A stretch of DNA of 64,000 bases from BOG-908 sp963795825. Its GTDB lineage: Bacteria; Pseudomonadota; Alphaproteobacteria; Acetobacterales; Acetobacteraceae. Below the pieces are notes generated by a model, which worked only from the letters and a program-made list of their open reading frames with translations, ran no database searches and was not told where the DNA came from. Below, one piece after another: positions 1 to 7,241 of the stretch (position 1 is the stretch's first letter; every line of letters starts with the position of its first letter). A program made the translations under genes and the position numbers. The stretch spans positions 124,001-188,000 of the forward strand of contig CAWCIW010000002.1 in NCBI GenBank assembly GCA_963795825.1, written 5' to 3'.

Positions 1-1253
1 ACACCGCGATGGGCTTCGGCCTGCGCGCCGTGCTCGGCGAGGAGACCGGCTACGCCCATGCCGGCGAGTTGTCGGACGCAGCCCTGCGTCGCGCCGCCAG
101 CACCGTGGGCGCCGTGCGCGCCGGGCGCACCGGAAGCCTCAGCGTGGGCCCGAACGGCACCAACGCGCGGCTCTATTCGGACGCCTCGCCGATCACCCAG
201 GATGGTTTCGCCGGCCGCGCCGCCGTGCTGTCCGAGATCGACGCGTACGCGCGCGGCCGCGATCCGCGCGTGGTGCAGGTGATGGCGTCACTGCACGGCG
301 AGTGGCAGGCCGTGCAGATCATGCGCGCCGACGGCGGCCGCACGGCCGACCTGCGCCCGCTGGTGCGGCTGAACGTCAGCGTCGTGGTGGAGCGCAACGG
401 CAAGCGCGAATCCGGCACGCACGGCATGGGCGGGCGCGAGTCGTTCGACCGGTTTCTCACGCCGGAATCCTGGCGCGCCGCGGTCGACGAGGCGCTGCGC
501 CAGGCCATTCTCAAGCTGGATTCGGTGGCAGCACCTGCCGGCGAAATGGAAGTGGTGCTCGGCAACGGCTGGCCCGGCATCCTGCTGCACGAGGCGATCG
601 GCCACGGGCTCGAGGGCGATTTCAACCGCAAGAAGACCAGCGCATTCGCCGGGCTGATGGGCCAGCAGGTCGCCAGCCGCGGCGTGACTGTGGTGGATGA
701 CGGCACGCTGCCGGACCGTCGCGGCTCGCTGACCGTGGATGACGAGGGCACGCCGACCAACCGCACCGTGCTGATCGAAGACGGTATCCTCACAGGTTAC
801 CTGCAGGACCGTCTGAACGCGCGGCTGATGGGGGTGCGCCCCACCGGAAACGGCCGCCGCGAGAGCTTTGCCCACGCGCCGATGCCGCGCATGACGAACA
901 CCGTGATGCTCAACGGCACGCATGAGAAAGACGAGATGATCGCGTCCGTGAAGCGCGGGCTCTACGCGGTGAATTTCGGCGGCGGGCAGGTGGACATCAC
1001 GTCCGGCAAGTTCGTGTTCTCGGCGAGCGAGGCCTACCTGATCGAGGACGGCCGGGTGACGGCGCCGGTGCGTGGCGCCACGCTGATCGGCAACGGGCCG
1101 GACAGCCTGACCAAGGTGGACATGGTGGGCGGCGACATGATGCTCGATCCGGGCATCGGGACGTGCGGGAAGAACGGGCAGGGCGTGCCTGTGGGCGTTG
1201 GGCAGCCGACGTTGAAGATACGCGGGCTTACCGTGGGTGGCACTGCTACCTGA
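1..1253 (+). CDS. tldD: Metalloprotease TldD, 5' end cut by window edge
   Basis: TldD is the zinc-protease half of the TldD/TldE(PmbA) pair, a cytoplasmic complex that degrades unfolded peptides and matures some modified peptides. The reading frame is open from the first bases of the window, so the true start and roughly the first 60-70 residues lie outside. The zinc motif HEAIGHGLEGD (HExxxH) is encoded near 588-620. The C-terminus carries the family's CGKNGQG and VGVGQPTLKI blocks near 1160-1220. The gene stops with TGA just before a paired-hairpin element. The family call is secure. No pmbA is visible in the window, although the partner is often unlinked. Confidence 0.95.
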   Translation, partial: TAMGFGLRAVLGEETGYAHAGELSDAALRRAASTVGAVRAGRTGSLSVGPNGTNARLYSDASPITQDGFAGRAAVLSEIDAYARGRDPRVVQVMASLHGEWQAVQIMRADGGRTADLRPLVRLNVSVVVERNGKRESGTHGMGGRESFDRFLTPESWRAAVDEALRQAILKLDSVAAPAGEMEVVLGNGWPGILLHEAIGHGLEGDFNRKKTSAFAGLMGQQVASRGVTVVDDGTLPDRRGSLTVDDEGTPTNRTVLIEDGILTGYLQDRLNARLMGVRPTGNGRRESFAHAPMPRMTNTVMLNGTHEKDEMIASVKRGLYAVNFGGGQVDITSGKFVFSASEAYLIEDGRVTAPVRGATLIGNGPDSLTKVDMVGGDMMLDPGIGTCGKNGQGVPVGVGQPTLKIRGLTVGGTAT

Positions 1254-1263
1254 GAGATGCAGG

Positions 1264-1413
1264 AAGGGAGTAAGGCCTTCTTTTTTGCAAAAAAGAAGCA
1301 AAAAACTCTTGTCTCGTACGCCCGTCGTTTGAAGCGTGCGCTGATCACGCCCGACACCCGAGGGAGCAAAAGTTTTTTGGTTCTTTTTTTCAAAAAAGAA
1401 CTGCTTGCTTGCC
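1264..1413. repeat. Paired-hairpin element, type I
   Basis: Left hairpin stem CTTCTTTTTT/AAAAAAGAAG at 1276-1299. Right hairpin GTTCTTTTTTT/AAAAAAGAAC near 1380-1401. The core between them is about 60 nt. It lies between tldD and the SGNH gene, both on the plus strand. The right arm runs into the signal peptide coding of the downstream gene. The right stem uses GTTC/GAAC instead of the commoner GTCC/GGAC, a paired change that keeps the stem. Confidence 0.85.
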
Positions 1414-2132
1414 TGCTGCTGGCGGGACCCGCTTTCGCCGAGGACTGTCCGCCAAAGGGTGACATGCCGGTGCCGTTGCTGCCGCACACGCGCGCGGCGC
1501 TCGCCACCAACCAGCCGCTCGTGGTGGTGGCGCTGGGCTCGTCTTCGACGCGCGGCTGGATGGCGACGGATATCGCGCATTCCTATCCGGCGCTGCTGCA
1601 GCGTACGCTGAACGAGAACCTGCCCAAAGCGGATTTCGCGTTCATCAACCGCGGCGTGGGCGGGCAGGATGCGCCCGAGGAACTCGCCCGGCTGGACCAG
1701 GACGTGCTGGCGGTGCGGCCGCAACTGGTGATCTGGCAGGTGGGCGCCAACGGCGCAGTGCGCGACGAGGCGCCGACCGTGTTCCGGCATTTGCTGGAGG
1801 AGGGCATTGCCAAGTTGCGATCGGCCGGCGCGGACGTGATGCTGATGGACAACCAGCGCAGCCCGCGGATCATGTCGTCTCCGGAGAACGCGGTGATGCA
1901 GGAAACCCTACGGCAGATCGCGTCGGAAACCGGCGTGAACCTGTTCTCGCGCAGCGACCTGATGGACCACTGGCAAGCCGCCGGCGCGCCCTATGAGGAT
2001 TTCATAGCGGTGGACGGATTCCACATGAACAACCGCGGCTACGCCTGCCTGGCGCAAGCGATGGCCGAAGTAATAACCACCGCCCTGAAACAACCGATAC
2101 GCCAGCAACAAGCCAAACCCCCCCACCCATGA
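1378..2132 (+). CDS. SGNH/GDSL-type esterase, secreted
   Basis: SGNH-hydrolase family protein of unknown substrate, probably exported. Block I with the nucleophile serine is ALGSSSTRGW. A GANG block III-like segment and a C-terminal DGFHMNNRGY block V, with the Asp/His pair of the triad, follow at the expected spacing. The frame is open back into the repeat at 1264-1413 with no ATG between the element and the mature domain. The most sensible start is TTG at 1378, inside the element's right arm; it gives a short N-terminus FFKKELLACLLLAGPAFA that looks like a signal peptide. An ATG at 1257 in the same frame would add 40 repeat-encoded residues and is unlikely. The fold is confident, the start is not. 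Confidence 0.75.
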
Positions 2133-2144
2133 TTCAGGAAAAAG

Positions 2145-2200
2145 CCCTGACAGGGAGCGAGAGTTTTTTGGTCCTTTTTGCAGGAAGGACTGCTTTCTTG
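2145..2200. repeat. Half copy of paired-hairpin element (right arm)
   Basis: Only a right arm is left: CCCTGACAGGGAGC followed by a TTTTTTGGTCC-type stem and GGACTGCTTTCTTG. The hairpin loop is damaged (TTTTTGCAGGAAGGAC). It directly follows the SGNH gene and precedes a second, nearly complete element, so two copies lie in tandem here. Confidence 0.65.
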
Positions 2201-2449
2201 TGTCAACATGTTTTGGGATTGACTTATCGGCAGCAAGGAAGAAAGGCCTTCTTTTTCGAGAAAAAGAAGCAAAAAGCTTTTGCCATGACGCCTGCACGGG
2301 AATTTGGCTGTGACAGCAAGCGCATCGGCTTGCAATACGGGCGTAAGCTTTGATGCAGGCGTCGGAGCAAAAGCTTTTTGGTCCTTTTTCTCGAAAAAGG
2401 ACTACTTTCTTGCTTGCCTGGATGGGTCAACCCATATCGGGGTTGGTAT
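2201..2449. repeat. Paired-hairpin element, type II, nearly full length
   Basis: Left arm with AAGGCCTTCTTTTTCGAG stem and CAAAAAGCTTTTGC. The long core is bounded by GACGCCTGCA and TGCAGGCGTC. The right arm carries GGTCCTTTTTCTCG and ends in TTGGTAT at 2443-2449. The left terminus is diverged from ATACCAA. The right end lies inside the coding region of the aspartic protease and carries its ATG at 2422. The core is in the same orientation as at 26986, 50974 and 62573. Confidence 0.85.
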
Positions 2450-3336
2450 TACTAGTCCTAGTTTTGTGTGGGCAAGCGTCAGCAGAATGCACGATGCATC
2501 GCGCTGCCGACCTGCCGATCACCCTCTGGCAGGACAAGCTCTACATACCCGTCAGCATAGACGGCGCGCCCAGGATGATGTTCCTGGACACCGGCGCGTC
2601 GGTCACCACGCTGTCGGTGAAAACCGCGAATGCCCTGAACCTGCCAAGGGATTTCGATCACACGGCGGACGTGTTCGGCGTCGGCGGCCTGGAGAGTCAT
2701 TTGTATCTGGTGCACACCCGCACGCTGGCGCTGGGCGGCATCGAGGTGAATGGCGAGACCTTTCCGGTGGCGGATTTCGCCGGCGTGATGGCCGACGACC
2801 GGACGCCGGTTGGCGGCTTGATCGGCGCCGACGTGCTGTCGCATTTCGACCTGGACCTGGACGTGCCGCATCGCCGGCTGGGTTTGTGGCGCGTGTCAGG
2901 CTGCACAGAAGTGAAACCGGATTGGACGGGGCCCACCGGTTCGGTGGCGGTCGAAGTTTTGCCGTCGCATCATGTGAGCGTTCCGGTGAAGGCCGACGGT
3001 GCGCCGCTGGCGCTGCTGCTCGATACCGGATCGCCCGGGCTGATCCTATCGACTCGGGCGGCGGCGCGTGCGGGCGCTTCTCCGGAGATGCTCGAGGAGA
3101 GCCGCGCGCTGAACGGCCGCGGGGTGAACGAGCGGGCGTTTTCGGGGGCGCTGCATATCATCGCGCGGCTGGAGGTGGCCGGCGAGATCTTCGGCGATGC
3201 GCGCGCTTTCGTGGTCAATAACGGGCGGATGGGGAGCGGGGATGGGCTGCTGGGGCTGGCGTTTCTGAAGCGTGGTCGGGTCTGGGTGAGTTACGCGACG
3301 GGGCGGTTGTTCGTGGAGCGGGTGTCGGAGGAGTAA
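2422..3336 (+). CDS. Secreted retropepsin-like aspartic protease
   Basis: Pepsin-retropepsin-like protein of 304 residues with two Asp-Thr-Gly motifs: FLDTGAS early in the mature domain and LLDTGSPG in the second half. It therefore looks like a single-chain double-domain enzyme. The chosen ATG gives a good signal peptide (hydrophobic LVLLVLVLCGQASA, cleavage after ASA). An in-frame ATG at 2350 would add 24 residues of repeat translation and is rejected. The first nine codons, including the ATG, belong to the end of the upstream repeat. Substrate unknown. It stops with TAA at the edge of the next element and converges with the peroxiredoxin gene. Confidence 0.8.
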   Translation: MGQPISGLVLLVLVLCGQASAECTMHRAADLPITLWQDKLYIPVSIDGAPRMMFLDTGASVTTLSVKTANALNLPRDFDHTADVFGVGGLESHLYLVHTRTLALGGIEVNGETFPVADFAGVMADDRTPVGGLIGADVLSHFDLDLDVPHRRLGLWRVSGCTEVKPDWTGPTGSVAVEVLPSHHVSVPVKADGAPLALLLDTGSPGLILSTRAAARAGASPEMLEESRALNGRGVNERAFSGALHIIARLEVAGEIFGDARAFVVNNGRMGSGDGLLGLAFLKRGRVWVSYATGRLFVERVSEE

Positions 3337-3510
3337 GGAAGGCCTTCTTTTTTGAAAAAAAGAAGCAAAAAACTTTTGCTTCGACGTCTGCATGAAGGCG
3401 GCCTTCAATCCGCAACGAGATGCGGTTGCGGATTCAGCGCAGGCATCCGTGCCAGCGGGGGAGCAAAAGTTTTTTGGTCCTTTTTTTCAAAAAAGGACTT
3501 CTTCCTTACT
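3337..3510. repeat. Paired-hairpin element, type I
   Basis: Sits between convergent genes (aspartic protease and peroxiredoxin). Left stem CTTCTTTTTT/AAAAAAAGAAG with CAAAAAACTTTTGC. Right GCAAAAGTTTTTTG with stem GTCC/GGAC. The core contains the inner inverted pair ATCCGCAAC/GTTGCGGAT near 3408-3433. Confidence 0.85.
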
Positions 3511-4059
3511 TCACTTAGCCGCTGCCGGATGCGCCGCGTTCCACTCCTGCACGGCCTTCATCGTATTGCTGACATGCGCGTCCGGATCCATCGCGTTATA
3601 CGCGTAGATCACCTTGCCGCCGGGCGCGATCACGTAGCTGGTGCGGCTCGCATATCCCAGCATCCCGACGAGAACCGCGTCGTAGGACTTGCTGATGCTG
3701 CCTGACGCGTCGGACGCCACGGCGAACTTGCTGCGGCAATCGCTGACGGAGAACTTGTCCAACGTGCCGATCTTGTCCATCGACACGCCGATAACCGTCG
3801 CGTGCTGGGCCGCGAACTCCGGCGTGGCGGTGGCGAAATCATGCGCCTCGATGGTGCAGCCTTTGGTAAAGGCGGCCGGGTAGAAATACAGCACCACAGG
3901 GCCGTTCTTCAGCGCGTCGGCCAGGTGGAAGGAGAACTCGTGTCCGCCGAGGGAGGCGAGGGTGGAGAAGTCGGGCGCCGTCTGGCCGGGTTGCAGGGCG
4001 GCGAGCGCGGGGGTGGCGGCGAGGCACAGGGTGATCAGGCCGGCGGTCAGGGTGCGCAT
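3511..4059 (-). CDS. Peroxiredoxin, Bcp/AhpC-TSA family, exported
   Basis: Thiol peroxidase of 182 residues that reduces hydroperoxides. A clear Sec signal peptide (cleavage after PALA, residue 20) places it in the periplasm, whereas typical Bcp is cytoplasmic. The peroxidatic Cys is residue 68 in FTKGCTIEAHDF. The Bcp resolving Cys five residues later is His here; a possible resolving Cys lies at 108 (VSDCRSKF). The thioredoxin-fold core VVLYFYPAAFT and GVSMDKIG are typical. It runs convergent to the protease gene. No reductase partner is adjacent. The family is secure, the reductant is unknown. Confidence 0.85.
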   Translation of the reverse strand: MRTLTAGLITLCLAATPALAALQPGQTAPDFSTLASLGGHEFSFHLADALKNGPVVLYFYPAAFTKGCTIEAHDFATATPEFAAQHATVIGVSMDKIGTLDKFSVSDCRSKFAVASDASGSISKSYDAVLVGMLGYASRTSYVIAPGGKVIYAYNAMDPDAHVSNTMKAVQEWNAAHPAAAK

Positions 4060-4102
4060 GGGATGGTCCTCTCATTGTGCCTGCGTGAGCAGGCTGACAT
4101 AG

Positions 4103-4286
4103 GGAAGAGAGAAAGCAGTCCTTTTTTGGAAAAAAGGACCAAAAAACTTTTGCTCCCCCCGCCTGCACCGAAGCCCTGTGCAATTCTGCAAACGCATGCG
4201 CTTGCAAAATGGAGCGGGCCTATATGCAGCCGGGGGAGACAAAAGTTTTTTGGTCCTTTTTTTCAAAAAAGGACTGCTTGCTTACT
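4103..4286. repeat. Paired-hairpin element, type I
   Basis: Between ahcY and the peroxiredoxin gene, both on the minus strand. Left GCAGTCCTTTTTTGG stem and CAAAAAACTTTTGCTCC. Right GGAGACAAAAGTTTTTTGG and a GTCC/GGAC stem. The core holds the inner pair TTTGCAAACGCATGCGCTTGCAAA (split around 4186-4209, arms TTTGCAA/TTGCAAA). Confidence 0.85.
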
Positions 4287-4294
4287 TAATACCC

Positions 4295-5611
4295 TCAATA
4301 CCGATAAAGCTCATGCTTGAACGGTCCGTTCACCCCAGGCAGGTCCAGATATTCCGCCTGCTTGTTGGAAAGCTTGGTGAGCTTGGCGCCAACCTTGGAA
4401 AGATGCAAAGCCGCCACCTTCTCGTCCAGATGCTTCGGCAAGGTGTAGACCTTGTTCTTCTCATACTGCCCAGGCTTGGCCTGCCACAACTCCAACTGCG
4501 CCAGAACCTGGTTGGTAAAGCTCGCGGACATCACGAAGCTCGGATGCCCCGTGGCATTGCCCAGATTCACCAAACGCCCTTCGGAGAGCACGATCAAACG
4601 CTTGCCGTCGGGGAACACCACCTCGTCCACCTGCGGCTTCACGTTCTCCCATTTGTAATTCCGCAGCGCCTCGATCTGGATCTCGCTGTCGAAATGCCCG
4701 ATGTTGCAAACGATCGCGCGGTGCTTCATCGCGCGCATGTGGTCCGCGGTGATCACGTCGATGTTGCCCGTCGCCGTCACGAAGATGTCGCCGCGCGACG
4801 CCGCATCGTCCATCGTGTCGACCTCGTAGCCCTCCATCGCCGCCTGCAGCGCGCAGATCGGATCGATCTCCGTCACCACCACGCGGCAGCCGGCGTTGCG
4901 CAGCGACGCGGCCGAGCCCTTGCCCACGTCGCCGAACCCGGCAACCACGGCGATCTTGCCGGCCATCATCACGTCCGTGCCGCGGCGTATGCCGTCGACC
5001 AGGCTCTCGCGGCAGCCATACAGATTGTCGAACTTGGACTTGGTCACGCTGTCGTTCACGTTGATCGCCGGCGTCAGCAGGCGGCCGGCCTTTACCATCT
5101 CCCACAGGCGATGCACGCCGGTGGTGGTCTCCTCGGAAATACCGCGCACGTCCGCCAGCATCTCCGGATAGGAGTTGTGCATCAGCAGCGTGAGGTCGCC
5201 GCCGTCATCGAGGATCATGTTGGGCGTCCAGCCGCCGGGCCCGCGCACGGTCTGCTCGATGCACCAGTTGAACTCCTCCTCGCTCAGCCCCTTCCAGGCG
5301 AACACAGGGATGCCGGCGGCGGCCACTGCGGCGGCGGCATGGTCCTGCGTCGAGAAGATGTTGCAGGAGGACCAGCGCACGGTCGCACCCAGCGCGGTCA
5401 GCGTCTCGATCAACACGGCGGTCTGGATCGTCATGTGCAGGCAGCCGGCGATGCGTGCGCCGGCGAGCGGCTGGGACTTGCCGTATTCGGCCCGCAACGC
5501 CATCAGGCCGGGCATCTCGTCCTCGGCCATGGAAATCTCCTTGCGGCCCCATTCGGCCAAGGAAAAATCACGAACCTTGTAGTCCTCGGTCGCCACGTTG
5601 GTGTCCGGCAT
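4295..5611 (-). CDS. ahcY: Adenosylhomocysteinase
   Basis: S-adenosyl-L-homocysteine hydrolase of 438 residues. It splits SAH to homocysteine and adenosine, clearing the inhibitor of methyltransferases. The NAD-binding motif AGFGDVGKGSA, the family block EFNWCIEQT and the C-terminal PFKHELYRY are present. The start MPDTNVATEDYK has an AGGAG ribosome-binding site nine bases upstream; an upstream in-frame ATG at 5665 lacks one. It lies on the same strand as the HxlR gene, with about 75 bp between. No SAH riboswitch could be recognised in that short gap. Identification is certain. Confidence 0.97.
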   Translation of the reverse strand: MPDTNVATEDYKVRDFSLAEWGRKEISMAEDEMPGLMALRAEYGKSQPLAGARIAGCLHMTIQTAVLIETLTALGATVRWSSCNIFSTQDHAAAAVAAAGIPVFAWKGLSEEEFNWCIEQTVRGPGGWTPNMILDDGGDLTLLMHNSYPEMLADVRGISEETTTGVHRLWEMVKAGRLLTPAINVNDSVTKSKFDNLYGCRESLVDGIRRGTDVMMAGKIAVVAGFGDVGKGSAASLRNAGCRVVVTEIDPICALQAAMEGYEVDTMDDAASRGDIFVTATGNIDVITADHMRAMKHRAIVCNIGHFDSEIQIEALRNYKWENVKPQVDEVVFPDGKRLIVLSEGRLVNLGNATGHPSFVMSASFTNQVLAQLELWQAKPGQYEKNKVYTLPKHLDEKVAALHLSKVGAKLTKLSNKQAEYLDLPGVNGPFKHELYRY

Positions 5612-5686
5612 ATGTGTGTGCTCCTGCGCTTGGTTCCTATGAGCAAACGAGGCCGCCGATTGCAAGCAGCAACGCAGCGTAGGCCG

Positions 5687-6067
5687 TCACCCGCGCCGGG
5701 AGGTCGGGCGGCTGCCGAGCTGGTCCAGCGCGTCCGCATTCGCCCGGCCCCACGCATATAGCAGCGCGATCGGTTCGACGAAGCGGCGCCCGAGCACCGT
5801 CAGGCGGTACTCCACCGCTGGCGGGATGCTGGCCTGCACATGGCGGGTGAGCAGGCCGCTGGCCTCCATCGTGCGCAGGGTCTGCGTCAGCATCTTCTTG
5901 GAGATCCCGGGCAGGCTGCGCTGCAGCACCCCGGTGCGCGCTGTCCCGGCATGGCGTTCGCAGAGCGTGTGCAGGACCATGCTCGTCCATTTGGTGGCGA
6001 ACAGCTCGAGCACGCGGCGCGGCGCGCAATCCTCCCGCCAGTCCAGCTCGCCGGTTCCGGATCGCAT
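5687..6067 (-). CDS. HxlR-family transcriptional regulator
   Basis: Small winged-helix protein of 126 residues. It shows the HxlR signature LFATKWTSMVLHTL followed by a helix-turn-helix with LPGISKKMLTQTLRTME and GLLTRHV. A conserved Cys at residue 14 (REDCAPRR) is typical of redox- or electrophile-sensing HxlR members. The frame is open far upstream; ATG at 6067 gives the usual family length. It diverges from the PRISE-type reductase with about 100 bp between the two starts, so it probably controls that gene and itself. The inducer is unknown. Confidence 0.88.
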   Translation of the reverse strand: MRSGTGELDWREDCAPRRVLELFATKWTSMVLHTLCERHAGTARTGVLQRSLPGISKKMLTQTLRTMEASGLLTRHVQASIPPAVEYRLTVLGRRFVEPIALLYAWGRANADALDQLGSRPTSRRG

Positions 6068-6167
6068 GGTGGTTACCTCCTGGTGGCCAGGCCCCAAAAC
6101 GGTGCCGACTGGAAGCGCTCGCGCCAGGTACCCAGTTCCGCCGCACACAATTGGGATCGGATGCGCG

Positions 6168-7229
6168 ATGGCCGGAACGGCATTGGTGGTGGGATCGAGC
6201 GGCATCGTAGGCAGTGCCACGGCGGCCCTGCTCGTGGAGCAGGGTTGGACGGTGCATGGCCTGTCGCGCCGGCCGGCAGATACGCACGGCGTCCTGCCGG
6301 TGGCGGCCGACCTGCTGGACGCGGGCGGCACCGCGGCGGCGTTGCGCGGCATACAGGCCGATGCGGTGTTCATCACCACCTGGCAGCGCCAGCCGACAGA
6401 GGCTGAAAACATACGCGTCAACGCGGCGATGGTGCGCAACCTCCTGGCGGCACTGCCGAAGCGGACCGGCCCGCGCCACGTGGCGCTGGTAACCGGGCTC
6501 AAGCACTATCTCGGCCCGTTTGAGGCCTACGGCAAAGGCGCGCTGCCGCAGACGCCGTTCCGCGAGGAGCAGGGCAGGCTGGACGTGGAGAATTTCTACT
6601 ACGCCCAGGAGGACGAGGTTTTCGCGGCCGCCGCGCGCGACGGCTTCACCTGGAGCGTGCACCGCCCGCACACGGTGATCGGCAAGGCCGTCGGCAACGC
6701 GATGAATATGGGCACCACGCTCGCCGTCTACGCCACGCTGTGCCGCGCCACCGGGCGCCCGTTCCGCTTCCCCGGATCGGCGGTGCAGTGGAACGGCCTG
6801 ACGGACATGACGGATTCTCGCCAGCTTGCGCGCCACCTGCTCTGGGCCGCCACCACGCCGGCCGCGCACAACGAAGCCTTCAACGTCGTCAATGGCGACG
6901 TTTTCCGCTGGCAGTGGATGTGGGGCCGCCTGGCCGGCTGGTTCGGCCTGGAGCCGGCCTTGTTCGACGGCGAAATACGGCCGCTCGAAAGCCAGATGGC
7001 CGATGACGGCCCCGAATGGCGCCGCATCGCCGAGGCAGCCGGGCTGGCGGAGCCGGAGCTTGGCCGGCTCGCCTCGCCGTGGCACACGGATGCCGATCTG
7101 GGCCGGCCGATCGAAGTGGTCACCGATATGTCCAAGAGCCGCCGCCTGGGCTTCACCGCCTACCAGGCGACGGACGACGCGTTTTTCGACCTGTTCCAGA
7201 ACCTCAGGTCGGACCGGCTGATCCCGTAG
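6168..7229 (+). CDS. PRISE-type NAD(P)-dependent enone reductase (SDR)
   Basis: Extended short-chain dehydrogenase of 353 residues, related to progesterone 5-beta-reductase/iridoid synthase-like (PRISE/VEP1) enzymes that reduce activated C=C bonds. The nucleotide motif GSSGIVGSA is at residues 9-17. The family block ALVTGLKHYLGPF, the catalytic-region YYAQEDEVF and WSVHRPHTVIG are visible. The ATG at 6168 places the Rossmann motif at the correct distance. It is divergent from the HxlR gene, a pairing that suggests induction by electrophiles (inference). It ends 12 bp before the convergent Do protease gene, with no repeat element between. Natural substrate unknown. Confidence 0.85.
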   Translation: MAGTALVVGSSGIVGSATAALLVEQGWTVHGLSRRPADTHGVLPVAADLLDAGGTAAALRGIQADAVFITTWQRQPTEAENIRVNAAMVRNLLAALPKRTGPRHVALVTGLKHYLGPFEAYGKGALPQTPFREEQGRLDVENFYYAQEDEVFAAAARDGFTWSVHRPHTVIGKAVGNAMNMGTTLAVYATLCRATGRPFRFPGSAVQWNGLTDMTDSRQLARHLLWAATTPAAHNEAFNVVNGDVFRWQWMWGRLAGWFGLEPALFDGEIRPLESQMADDGPEWRRIAEAAGLAEPELGRLASPWHTDADLGRPIEVVTDMSKSRRLGFTAYQATDDAFFDLFQNLRSDRLIP

Positions 7230-7241
7230 CGGTGGACGGGG

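Noticed and set aside
1257..1377. Protein starts inside the hairpin elements (translations such as KAFFFEKKKQK or KLFGPFSRKRT)
   Set aside because: These are translations of the repeat and recur beside unrelated genes all over the window; starts were moved to the first codon that gives a sensible protein, except where none exists.
5612..5686. SAH riboswitch upstream of ahcY
   Set aside because: The gap is only about 75 bp and shows no recognisable riboswitch core.
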